The translations under genes were made by a program, and so were the position numbers. From Trichaptum fuscoviolaceum (taxonomy: Eukaryota > Basidiomycota > Agaricomycetes > Hymenochaetales > Trichaptaceae): DNA of 64,000 nucleotides. Where the stretch lies: NCBI GenBank assembly GCA_910574455.1, contig CAJSYZ010000008.1:1-64000 (forward strand), written 5' to 3'. The first letter of the stretch is position 1; each line of letters begins with the position of its first letter. This document shows positions 1 through 11,000 of this stretch, piece after piece. The notes beneath the pieces are model-generated. The model did not search any database, was not told where the DNA came from, and saw nothing but the letters and a program-made list of their open reading frames with translations.

Positions 1-1387
1 CGACTAGGTGTCTCTAGGTATGCATTAGGAAAACGCAACTGTGTCGATTCATACCGCCAAAACTTAAAAAGTCAATGTGACTGGCACTTTCGGTACCGAA
101 ACTGCCTTTCACCGCAAGTTGTTCTCACTCTTTCAAGTTTTTGCCTGTTCTTCAACTACATATACGCGCACCGAGCGCAAGCCTTCGACGATCCACCCTT
201 CGCAGGTCAACGGCGCGTTGCCTCGCAGTTCCCTTGTGATGAGCAGTAGCTGCCCCACTGTCTCCGCGTCTACACCCTGCGGCGGTGCAAAGCCCGCTTT
301 GTCTGTGAGGACATCCAACACTGGCGACGAGCGGACACCAAGCGCAACTGTATCAGGTGCAGTGTGAGCATTGTACCTGCCGGAAACACGGGGCGAACTA
401 CTCAAGCACAGCTGGTCCCATTGCATGTCCAAGGTCGAATCGTGGCCCGGGCTTTGAGTGGGCACACAGTGGTCCGCGTCCTTCCCTGGCCGTATTGCAG
501 GTTGCTTAACTGGAAGTCGGCGCGAGGAACTAAGTCGGGTCATTGGCGGCGGGCAACTGGGAATGATGGTGTCTTTTGCGAATGTCACTGTGAAACTGGG
601 CCTCTCGAAGGCCATAGTGGAAGGTGAGCCTAATTTGCTACTCAACAGATTGCTTCTTTACTTTGTAGTCTAACGAGTCTATTTCAGCTACTTTTGCATC
701 CCATATTCAATAGAAGACGGTGTCCATGTGTATACTGCAGGAGACAGAGAAGGATGCACCACCATTGTAACGCCGCCGCTCAGGCGGATGTTATCCCGCG
801 GGGACTGGGAGACGACAGCCCATGCGCCTTCGTCCTTATCGCCGGAATGATGCTTCAAGGCGATCGCGCCCCGATTGATGGTCTCGCATCGGGCACGCTC
901 TTCTCATTTGCTTGGAAACATGTTCGTTTCTACTTCATTCCAATTTGTGGGCTTTCTCCTTACTTTTACCTCCTGCATACCACACATGCGGGCGAAGCTT
1001 GATGCTTGTGCTGGTCTTGGCCTGCCGCTGCTGCAATATGGGTTTGCGTTGAGGACAGGCAAGGATGACGAAGGCAAAAAATAGGCACGAATGGTGAAAG
1101 AGACCATGTGCCGGGCGGCTGGGGGAAATCCTGAAGACACTGTGACTGTACCTCCACCGACGCTGATGTTTGATACAGCTGCGGCTACTGAAAGCTGGGC
1201 AGCTACTCACAATGGCACTGTTCCTGTGGCAGATGCCTCTGCGGCAGCAAGAGTATGGTGTATAATACTTCTGTACTGTATGTGTGCTTAAAAAATAACT
1301 TTTTTTCTCTCTCACTCTTGCTCTAACCTGCATTCCCCGGGTAGCGGGCTTTGCTGTGAGTTAGCTCACAGCCTTTAACTGCTTGTT
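1..1387 (+). mobile_element. HL-1, Helentron-like element carrying a BSD2-like fragment
   Basis: Non-autonomous rolling-circle-type element, complete but for a few bases of its 5' terminus at the window edge. The first 90 bases match the 5' arm of the inverted copy HL-6 (AGGAAAACGCAACTGTGTCG is shared). The 3' end has the subterminal repeat GGGTAGCGGG at 1340-1349, a perfect hairpin GCTGTGAGTTAGCTCACAGC at 1353-1372, and a short tail ending TGCTTGTT at 1387. The next element starts at the following base. The interior is a decayed BSD2-like gene piece with its intron, so capture was at DNA level. No transposition protein is encoded. Class assignment is by end structure only. Confidence 0.72.
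525..1080 (+). pseudogene. BSD2/NDFIP-like membrane protein fragment captured in HL-1
   Basis: Decayed fragment resembling the fungal Bsd2/NDFIP family, endosomal and vacuolar membrane adaptors that recruit NEDD4-type ubiquitin ligases to metal transporters. The first exon (to about 627) reads VIGGG...FANVTVK, which in the inverted copy at 45 kb is the cleaner GNDGVFANVTAK. An intron follows (donor GTGAGC at 628, acceptor TTTCAG near 684). The next exon covers a region reading WETT-HAP and then SFQFVGFLLT followed by HTTHA and GLGLPLLQYGF. This last motif, around the first transmembrane segment, is the main reason for the call. Several frame changes and stops make it non-functional. The family assignment rests on remembered motifs. 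Confidence 0.6.
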
Positions 1388-3217
1388 CCCGCGACCCCTT
1401 TGGGTCGCTGGGTATTCTTAGGGTATGCAACTGTCCGCTCGCGCCGGCCAAAAGTCAAAAGGTCACGTGAAACTGCCTGTAACTTGAAAGGGAATTCCTT
1501 CCTCTTAAGGCGCGGCGTTCCATTCGAAGGTTCTGATGGACTAAATTACTAATGCCAGTGATGACGCAATCTGAGACATTGCGCCACGCGCAGCTTGTCC
1601 GTCTTCGCCGTCGTCGCCAACGCTGGCCTAATCTCTTTCTTGGCTTTCTTGTATGTCGGACTCACATATTAACACTCCTAATGGCAACGCGTCTTTGTGA
1701 GTTTCTTTTTGACTCCTCTTTCACCTATCCTACATGTTCATGACATTGCTAATATTTTGTGTTTTTGTCAATCTTCTACGACTTGACCTGCCAGGATCTG
1801 TGTCGCCCGCCTTTGAAGACTTGCTCCCTCCGCTTTCTTTGCTCTCCTCCTTCAGCTCATACTCAATGTCTCCCAATACCGTTCGGTGTGGCTCGCAGCC
1901 AGCGTCTATCTCAAGAACACGATCAATCGGCGATGGGAGTATGAGGACTCGCCTTTGGCGGACGCAGAGAAGACGCAGAGAAGACGCAGCTGAAGGGTCA
2001 GCTGGATCCTGCAATGATCGCGCTTTCTAATCCAGCGGACAAGACATTGCGAGCGCAGGTTGCGGAGGCCGTGTCCATTGTCGCAAAGTACGATTTCCCC
2101 GAGCAATGGCCAGATCTCGTCAATCAGCTTGTCTCTTCACTCTCGCCCGACGCTGCAAATTATCCCAACAAACGTCTCTGTTTTTGAAGCTGCCCACTCG
2201 ATCTTTGCGCTTTGGCGTTCTGAAATATGCTCGGACTCGCTCTACACGACAATCAACTTCATTTTGAGCCGCTTCTCGGGCACCTTCCTCCAAATCTTCG
2301 AACACACTGCCACCAATCTTCTGAATGGATTGGGAACTGAAGCGATGGCGCAGGCTCAGGTCGTGCTTCTGTCAATCTTCTACGACTTGACGTGCCAGGA
2401 TCTGCCTCCCGCCTTTGAAGACTTGCACTCCGCTTTCTTTGGCGCTGAGCAGAGACTGCTCGCCAAGTTCCTTGCTTGGGACCTCGAGAACATGCGCGGT
2501 GATCCCGACGATTCGACTCCCTTTTTCCCTACCCAAATTAAAACTTCGATCTTTGAGCTCGCCGAGCTCTATATGCATCGATACCCGGAGGCCCTCTCGT
2601 CTCGAATACCGTACCGGCCACAGCTCTGTGGGGACATCTTGGTGGAGGTCAGAGATCTGGAATAGCATGTGACGGACTGGTCAGTCAGGGAAACACGCTT
2701 CCTCAGCATGGCCATTCAAATCAGAAATCTACAAGGCGACGTTTGAGGAGAGGGAGACAATCAATGCATTGATCAAAGGCGTAGTCGTACCCAATGTCAC
2801 ATTTACGAGGTGCGCAATCTTTTTCTTCCATCACCCTCATCTCTACTGATGCTGTCTCAACCTCAGTGCACAAAGTTGCGAAAAGATTACTGCATTTTCT
2901 GCCAATCAGGTGCTTCTGTTTTATTTTCCATATTCCCGCGCGACCATCTACCTCCCAATTTCAAGCTCATCTGTAGCGATGGGATCTTGGCTTGCTCGTG
3001 ACTGACAGTCATAGACCTGTGTCGGTTGCTGAGGGTGACATCTACTTTACATGCCACCTTCTCGGGCAGTCGAAGTTGGCGAAGGATTCAAATGTATAGA
3101 TAATAATAGACTTCTGTATGTAAAAATGATTTTCTTTTCTTTCTCTTACAATAACTTCACGCCCATCGGCGGGTAGCGGGCTCTGCTGTGAGGAACTCGC
3201 AGCCACTAACTGCTTGT
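1388..3217 (+). mobile_element. HL-2, Helentron-like element carrying a CSE1 fragment
   Basis: Second element, head-to-tail with HL-1 without a spacer. Its 5' end starts CCCGCGACCC and forms a hairpin GCGACCC / GGGTCGC at 1391-1409, followed by the arm shared with HL-4, HL-5 and HL-7 (GGTATTCTTAGGGTATGCAA, then a CACGTGA box near 1463). The 3' end has GGGTAGCGGG at 3171-3180, a hairpin GCTGTGAG-GAA-CTCGCAGC at 3184-3202, and a tail TGCTTGT ending near 3217. The cargo is a CSE1 piece collinear with those in HL-3 and HL-4. It encodes no replication initiator or helicase. Confidence 0.75.
1765..2810 (+). pseudogene. CSE1: CSE1 (exportin-2, importin-alpha re-exporter) fragment
   Basis: Captured 5' third of a CSE1/CAS gene, whose intact product exports importin-alpha from the nucleus with Ran-GTP. 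Recognisable stretches in order: SVWLAASVYLKNTI, ADKTLRAQVAEAVSIV, FPEQWPDL, AAHSIFALWRSE, SIFYDLTCQDLPPAFEDLHS, RGDPDDSTPFFPTQIKTS and ELAELYMHRYPEALSS. A copy of the IFYDLTCQDL segment also sits out of order at about 1772-1800, ahead of the N-terminal part; the same rearrangement occurs in HL-3 and HL-4. Frame changes, a short duplication (AGAAGACGCAG, about 1970-1990) and loss of the C-terminal two thirds show it is dead. The exon end before NVT is followed by an intron-like GTGCGCAATC, so the source was genomic DNA. Confidence 0.85.
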
Positions 3218-3683
3218 CAGCACAGCCCCTCAGGGCGTTATGAAGACGAGTCCCTGATTCAAGTCAGACATCACATGCACTCAAGCTCACGCTTCCACTC
3301 ACTGCAGCCTGAGCCACGCTGGCAGTGGCAGTGTCACGAGAAGAAAAAATCGTCTCACTAATAACACCGACAAAAATTCCAATCATCTTTTCACCACAAA
3401 CTCTCCCACTATTTTCTTTTACGAGTATGACGGTTACTAACAGCATAAAAATAAAGCTCAACAAGGATCCTAATATCCAAAGGTAATCAACGTATCCATC
3501 CCAGAGGACATTCTCACGCATGATCAATCACCGTAACCATAGAATCTCAACTTTCGGCTTTAAAACAAAAAGAGAATTGGAGTCAGTTTTATCACACTCT
3601 AACCAGTCATTAACTGAAACATTACAAAGATTACAAAAAAAAACTGAAACAATATCGGAACGGAGAAGTGCCAAAAAGGCTAC
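3218..3683. other. Intergenic region between HL-2 and the TET/JBP gene
   Basis: AT-rich spacer. A minus-strand reading frame at 3264-3527 (87 codons) would encode one hydrophobic stretch, but nothing else supports it as a gene. It also contains the presumed promoter of the dioxygenase gene that starts at 3684; I see no convincing TATA box. Confidence 0.4.
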
Positions 3684-4836
3684 ATGACCGGGCCTGCGAA
3701 GCGAAACGTATTACCTTCAGTTACTATCAGATATAGATACTTAATCAAACTATTAGATACTTTTTCTTCATTCTCCATCTCACAGACATCTCAAGAAGAA
3801 GAGTCTCAAGAAAATCCTATAGAATGGAAAGATGGCAAGGCACATTCGGGTTGGGACAGAGAAGGACACCTTCTAGTTATGTCCCTTCCCAAATTTCTCT
3901 CACTTCAGGAGACAGTATGCATGTTCTATCTCATGAAAATAAATCGTAACTTATCCACATATTCTTAGATAGCCTACACTACTGAAGTCATTGAGCTCGG
4001 CCGAGCCGCAAAACCGAAAGTTGCTAAGCGTTGTGACAAAAACACTCGCGATGCACAATCATCCTACAGATACGACGACTGCGAGCTTCAAGGAGCACTT
4101 CACCTCGTTCAGGCATGGCACGCAGTAGGACACCCTGTGGGTATCCATTTCTACAGCTGTATAGTCATTAAACTCACCCCCGGCAAAGCATGAACCTGCA
4201 ATCCCATCCTCAGACATGATCCGTACTGGTTCATCATTATCCGCAGTGATGCAGTTCATAGCGAATACACAGATACTTGCACACAAGGTTAACTGCATAA
4301 CCGACCTTGCTGCGCCACATTTCTATCAACGCCTCAGACTGGTGCATCAGCATATCACAGAGAAATACCCGATGACTGAGACACTAGCAAAAACAGACGC
4401 CCTTCAATTCGAAGGCCGCTCCATTATCTTCAATAGACAAACCCCACTCCACAAAGACAAAACCGACCCGCCCCTCGCAATTCAAATCCTCGTTTGTTTG
4501 GGTTCATTTACACATGGTGGTCAGATATATCTCCCCCAACTCAAACTCACCATCCAATTCAAACCAGGGGATGCAGTCGTCCTTCGCGGAGCCAAGCTCG
4601 AGCATGGTATTTTGCCATGGTATGGAGGAGATCGTTTCTCCATCGTTCATTTCACACATAATTCGATATGGAACGAGTCAGGAATAAGTCTCGACTTAGA
4701 TCAGGAATGGCATAGCACCTTCAACCAACGCTTTGCGGAAACAACACACCAGTCAAACATATCCACTAAAGTCAACACCAAACGGTGTTACCCACGCAAT
4801 AGGAGACGCGATAGGAGACGTAACAGGAGTAAATGA
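3684..4836 (+). CDS. TET/JBP-type 2-oxoglutarate/Fe(II) dioxygenase, 3 exons
   Basis: Predicted nucleic-acid-modifying dioxygenase of the TET/JBP superfamily, which oxidises 5-methylcytosine or thymine in DNA using Fe(II) and 2-oxoglutarate. Proposed exons are 3684-3914, 3969-4140 and 4214-4836, with introns GTATGC...CTTAG and GTATCC...CTCAG; the frame stays open and gives 341 residues. In exon 3 the core reads FEGRSIIFNRQTPLHKDKTD (HxD, H214 and D216), then GGQIYLP, FKPGDAVVLRGAKLEHG (distal H265) and DRFSIVHFTH (R275, the 2-oxoglutarate-binding arginine). All catalytic positions are present. The C-terminus is Arg-rich (RNRRRDRRRNRSK), fitting nucleic-acid binding. The gene is convergent with the OrsD-RecQ gene, 213 bp away. 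Fungal family members are expanded and often associated with transposons. Substrate is unknown; another 2OG-oxygenase family is less likely given the FNRQTPxHxD motif. Confidence 0.8.
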
Positions 4837-5049
4837 AGATGTCACAGCAGCAGGTAGATCCGCACAAAACAACCACACCATTCCTTCCTACGATAACTGA
4901 TAGAGATTATGTGTCATTCTATCGACTTTTTTATTCATCAGTCACACTCCGTTCAAAAAAATCATTAATTACATATACATATGCAAACTTGAATGCGATC
5001 AAAAATAATTAATTGTAATATCATCAATTGTCTAAAAACATCAACATCA

Positions 5050-8000
5050 TCAAACCCCATTACTCAACAAAGAAAGATGATACAGAAGCTCCATGTGATT
5101 GAAGGACTTTCTCATGTCTGCCTTTGAATTTCGACGGTCTAGCCAATCTAGATAACCATCTAAATCATCAGTAGAAGATACCTTACTAGGATCCACCTTC
5201 CCAACCAGAGATTTTCGGATATCGACATTATTCCATATTAGGAACAATAAAGGCTTTATCGTTTTATCGTCTTCGCATGGCAAATCTTTCAATTTCGCGC
5301 CCCTCGTATCTGGATGATTAAACGGCTCTTTGTAAGGTAAACCGCACTTATAGCAACACCCAGATGGACGATGCCATTTAGTTCGAAAGTCGCTGTAATT
5401 ATACGACTTCAGCACTCTTGAGCTGCAATCGTATGGATCTTGATGGCCAACTATATCACCAATGTCGCGACCAAGACCAGTAATTGCAAGGAACAACTCC
5501 ACGACACAGCCTCCTTTCGCGGATTTGTTTACGCTCCTGCACAACATCAGGAAGTTCATAACTGACTGCATTCGTTTCATTTTGCCGTCCAACATCGCAG
5601 TACCATGCTTCCCTATTTGTGATACAGTTGGGGAAGCACTTGCCCCTGAACTTTGAGAATAAGGCGACGAAAAGTACTGCGTGTTATTCGGGTGAACTCC
5701 TCTGTTAGACTTCAACGGACGTCTTGAATCGCAACTTGAAACATTCGAACTGCAAATACCTGATTCTATAGTCAGAATAACAATTGCAAAATCAGAAAAC
5801 TAACTAATAATTACCGGATCCGTTGCCACAATCTCCACTAAAGTCAAACGATAACTCCCTAGACGCAGTCCTAATATGATTCACGGGTGAAGTGAATTCG
5901 CCTTCCAGCGGAAAGCTATTAGCCCGTAATTCATTCCGTGGTCTATTTCCCTCTGTATTTCTCGTCCTAACTAAAGAATCTCATCAGCACAGTTTTTCAC
6001 AATAGTTTACACCTTATACACACCAAAATTATCAACATCCCCTATTTGCTGGTCTTCATATCCCTGAATCCATTTCGACTTATCGTCAGTCACATGAGGG
6101 GTTGAATTTGCTCCCATCCGCAGCGATCCAGGTGAAGGAGCATGTTTGTCATGAGAACTATCTTGACCGTTTCTATAATCTCCACCAAAGTCAAACGATA
6201 ACTCCGGAGACGCAGTCCTAATATAATTCACGGGTGAAGAAGTTTGACGTTGAATCAATGGAGGATCTCCACAGAAATTGCTTCGCAATCCATTTCGTAA
6301 TGTTTTCTTCGAGAAAGCTGCGATATCACGTTCTTAGCATACACGATAGCCATAGTTAATAGAGCACACATACCAGAATCAGAATTGTCTTCAATCTGCA
6401 ACACTCGCTTCATTGTACAGCCGCGCGAACTATCGACTCCTATCTCCTCAGTTCCATTTGATTTCCTAGCACGCTTATTCCGAACGTCGTTAACGTCATC
6501 AGGTTCCCGACCCCGTTTTACGACACTGCCTTCAACCAAGCTTGCACATTGAGACAGCATATTTAACCTTTGTTCCTGCAAGCTGTCCATATGAGACGGC
6601 GAGTCCAATACGTCCGCAACACTCAAATCAGGTCTTTCCACACACAACTTCTTCAAATCCAAGGCGGGGTAATTGCTGTCTCTTTTGCGAAGCTCATTAG
6701 CACCTTCCTCGCTCAGGTTATCCAGTGGCAATGTCTTTTCGAAATATTCATTCGTGTTCTGTTTCAATCACGTCAACATCAATGGAAAAAGCACAGTCAT
6801 CACTGACAAACTAACCTTCCTCTTCTCACACACCTCACATAAAACCGCACCTGGTAATGAAGCACAATTCATAGCGAACGTATCAAAATGACGAGTCAAG
6901 ACCATCCGTGGACATATGCCCTGCAAATTGAAGAGGGTGTTCATAACGTACTCTCCCCCAAGATCGGCATCGCTTTCGAGGGCTCCCCCAGGATTTGGAC
7001 TTCGATTGAAGATGGCAGTGCAAAACACAGGCTTGCCATCACGTCCTCCACGCCCGCATTCTTGCAAGTATTCGACTGCAGTTCTGGGAAGCCCATAGTG
7101 AACAATATGCCTAACATGTGGATAGTCTATTCCCAGACTCATTGCTAGCGTTGCAACTATCGTACCGTGGACACCATCCCCGTCTTTCCACTTTGAAAGG
7201 TACTCTTCTTTTAGATGAGAGGGGAGCTTTGCATGAAAGCAGTTAATACCATGGGTCTTTGCTATCTGTTCTCCATCTGCAACGGTCTGGACAAACACAA
7301 TTCGTCGTTCACCGACCTCCAAACGGATCGATAGTAAATTCTGAAGCTCCAAATCCATGTCCCTTTCACGTTTTACAAGACGCAAAGCTATCTTCAACGG
7401 GGCCGGAACTGAGTTAGGGGCCCGAAGACAGGCCAAAGAGGTCAATGGCAATCCCATCCGTGCAGCGTACGCTCCCATAGCTCGAACTGCCATAGTACCA
7501 GTTAATCCGATTACAGGAACGCCAAATGTTGTGAGGAATGATATTTGCTCCAGAGAATGTCGGTAGCTGAAGTCGTGAATGACCTGGTGCGCCTCGTCTA
7601 AAAAGATCCTGCTGACCTTACCCGTACGACACAGACCCCCCATAATCAGCTTAAATCGTTCTCCCAGTGTGTGATCGACATGGACGACGAGAAGATTACA
7701 ATCAGAAATAAAGCATTCCTGCTTATCGATATTGTCCGGATAAACAACAAACTTGATTTGACCATTGTATCTTAAGAGACGCTCCTTCAAGTCCAACACC
7801 ATAGACGAAAGCGGTACAATAAGGACCGTTATCTGGTCCTTGTTCATAACCGCGGACATTAGGATGGGCAATGTTTTCCCTGAACCTACAGGCATGACGA
7901 TTAGAGTGTGCTTTCGACTAGACACAGCATGCACAACTGCATCCGCTTGCAAGACTGAACGAAATGATGCATTGTCTTGTCCCAATAGGTCGGAGAGTGC

Positions 8001-11000
8001 GCGTAGAAAAATTGGGTCCACCATTTTCGACCCACCCACGATATCTGTCCTTCGACCGTCTTGAAGCCTCCCAGCTATTGCAACATCCAGGGCCATGCTT
8101 CTGACTGCCGGAACCAGAGAATCCGTAACATATGACCTCATCGAATCTTTAAGTTTAAGATCCATTCGCACCAATATGTTCTAATCACCAATTTGTGCAA
8201 CAGTAAGTTCAATATCATCTTCCAAAGGATAACAAACAAACCTTAGAGAACTCTGCTAAAAGCTGTTTCATATCACCGGCACAGTAATCACTATTTGACG
8301 CAGTCTTTGGGTTTGACGGCAATATTGCTGAAGATTCGATACCATAGAACACTTGCAATGCAAGACTAACTGCCTCCGACAGACGAATCTTCTCCGGCTC
8401 GTTTGACGCAATAGAATTGCTGGTAATTGCATAATGTCTGTTCGCAGTACGTGTTCTATGCCCCATTATATAGTGCACAGCCTGTTCTTCGTCCTCGATA
8501 CTGTCTTCTTCACCAGGAACACGCACTTCAAGCACATTCGTCAAGAGAAACTTTGTGATCTGTCGAAGATCAACTGGACCTAACTCCCAGCCAAAAAACA
8601 TCTTGCTATGTGTCCTAATAACCTTTGACACTTTCTCTGGACTGAATAGTTTCCCGTGATCAACAAATAAAAACCTCTCATAGTTGGTCCTCGCTGTGGT
8701 CTTCTGATCAGAACCAAAGTACACGTTCGAAAGCGCCACCTCCGTCGGCCGTACCAGAGTCAAGAGATAGATCAAGTATCTACCCAGTCCTGGACCGAAA
8801 GACTTTATGGCCATCCCATCAGAACCTGTCAAGTTCCTCGTCTTCAAATATCGCTGTATGATCATTACCAACCCGTTATGAAATCCTACAGCAATACCGC
8901 CTTCAATCGACACCCGTATCAAGAGCGCAACCAATTCAGCACCTCGACTAGGACCTCCAAACGCCTGTATCCCGAATAAAAGACGTTTTTGAAACTCCAG
9001 TGCATCCAAGTACCATTTCGACAACTCCACAAAGTCCCATTGCATGATTCCATTCTGAGTGACTCGGACTATTTGATTGTAGAAGGCAACGTCACGCGAT
9101 TCCTCGTCCACTTTGCCCATATCTCCTGATGCTTTTGAGCAATCTGATTCATTTCCGCAGTCATTATCCATAGTCATTCGGCCACTACCAACAGCGCCAT
9201 CCTGGATTGAGGTGTCCACTTCAGTACCGTCATCTTTATTCTGACGTCGAGTTTGTCCATCCAATAAAAAGGCTGTTAGAAGATTGTCTCCGTAGATTGA
9301 CAGTGGACCTTTGTCGTCTGTGAACGGAGAGTAGCCTACTCTTCTTTCCCGAGTGTCGTCGCGAATTGTGACATCACTATTATCCTTATCAAGGACCATA
9401 GTCACTGTTGCCTCGTATTCCGGAAATTTGTGTCCGCGAAGACATCTACGGTAAGAAGTCTCGAGCGCCTCCATGTACTTAGGCCCACTTTCTTTCAAAT
9501 CCGCTATCTTGAAAGGATACCCTTGATATTCGAAGGACTTCTTGTCCATTGCCATATATATGTTAGGCTCGCTTGGAGTCTTCTGCGTAATGCTCGAACT
9601 AAGTTGCTTGATCTGACAAACAACACTAAACGGATACGGCATATTCTTGTCAACCAGATCAATGTGATCCTTCGATTCACTGTTAAAAAACGACCAAGCT
9701 TGATCAGTTACACGCATAAACAGGTATACTATTTACTCACCTAAATGACGAGACATTCTTTTCCTTCGCTCTCTGCAAACATTCGGACACGACGACAAGC
9801 CTGATTATGTACATAAGTCGAGACATCAATGGTGGGATTGAGCGCGTCGCGATGAAGCACATCTCGTCAGGTTTCAGGCATTTCACGATGATAAAGCTTT
9901 CCACGACACTCTTAGCCCTCCGATCTGCTCCTTCCAGCAGTTCCCCGCAAAATAGGCTGTAGAACAATCTCTGCATATCGTCGACGTTTATATTCTCCTT
10001 GACCGTGCTCTCCACCTTGTCCAAAACATTCTTCACGGCATCCCTTTGCTCCTTGGTCATATCTACACAATACTTGTTGTAGGGGTCCTCTAATGTTCGC
10101 ATCGCAAACAATGCCAGCTTCGACATCATCGACTCATATTGAGACCAGGCTGATTCGTTCTGAGGCGGGCGCAAAGACGGATCACTTGAATCCCTAATAT
10201 AACAAAGAGAATGACTTGAATTTAGCACATCTAACGGAAACGAATAGTAAAAACGCACCCATCTTTGCCTCGAAAGGCACGCAATGTTACATTTGTCATA
10301 GTAGAAAGATTTGCGATCATTTTCTTGAAATATTCCTGTATAACGCCGAGCACGGAGAACCCCTTCTCATCGGCATGAGGAGGTGCAATATATCGTAAGA
10401 GCTGTTCATGGCTGCACCCGGAAATGATATCCAACCATCGCACTTGCGACAGGAAAGCGTCCATAGCCCTCTCATCCGGCGACTTGATAAACTCGTTTGC
10501 TGCTGTTGTTGAATTACCCACGTACGACGAATTGAAGAGCTCGAGGAGACTTGTGTTATTTCTCGTGCTCGTAGTAGGCCCACCCCATCTGACTCGAAAC
10601 CTCGATTGCGGCCGTACCCGACAATCAAATAACTGTTGAGAGTAGCAAATCTTGTAAAACGACTTTGTTGGTTTGCTTCCCATCAACCCTTTGTGTTCTT
10701 CCACTATATGACTTTTAATTCGTGATTGAGACTGACCAACATAGCCACAAAAGACACAATGAAAAGCGCTCGTAGGCTCGTGTAATGCCTCGATCTCGTC
10801 ACAGTCGACCGGAATCTTGACGTTCGATACCTGTAGAATTTGATATCGATTTATAATGCTCTCGATAAATTCAAGCGTAGCCGTTGTCGTCTTCTTGCAA
10901 TTTTTAACATGATTCAACAACGCAGTAGGCTCCGGATTGAGTCCAATACGATGTGTTTGACAGACAATGACTCCCAGTTGAGGCAGAACAACACAACCTA

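Noticed and set aside
1..1387. Several overlapping open frames on both strands
   Set aside because: They do not agree with the better supported BSD2-like exon reading and are also present, broken differently, in the inverted copy at 44-45.6 kb.
3264..3527. Small minus-strand membrane-protein-like frame
   Set aside because: A single hydrophobic stretch in AT-rich DNA with no homology cue or regulatory context.
6768..8174. RecQ-type helicase considered as the Helentron replication helicase
   Set aside because: Helitron/Helentron Rep-Hel proteins carry a Pif1-type SF1 helicase and an HUH endonuclease. Here the motifs (DEAH, QECGRGGRDG) are SF2 RecQ and no HUH motif is seen.
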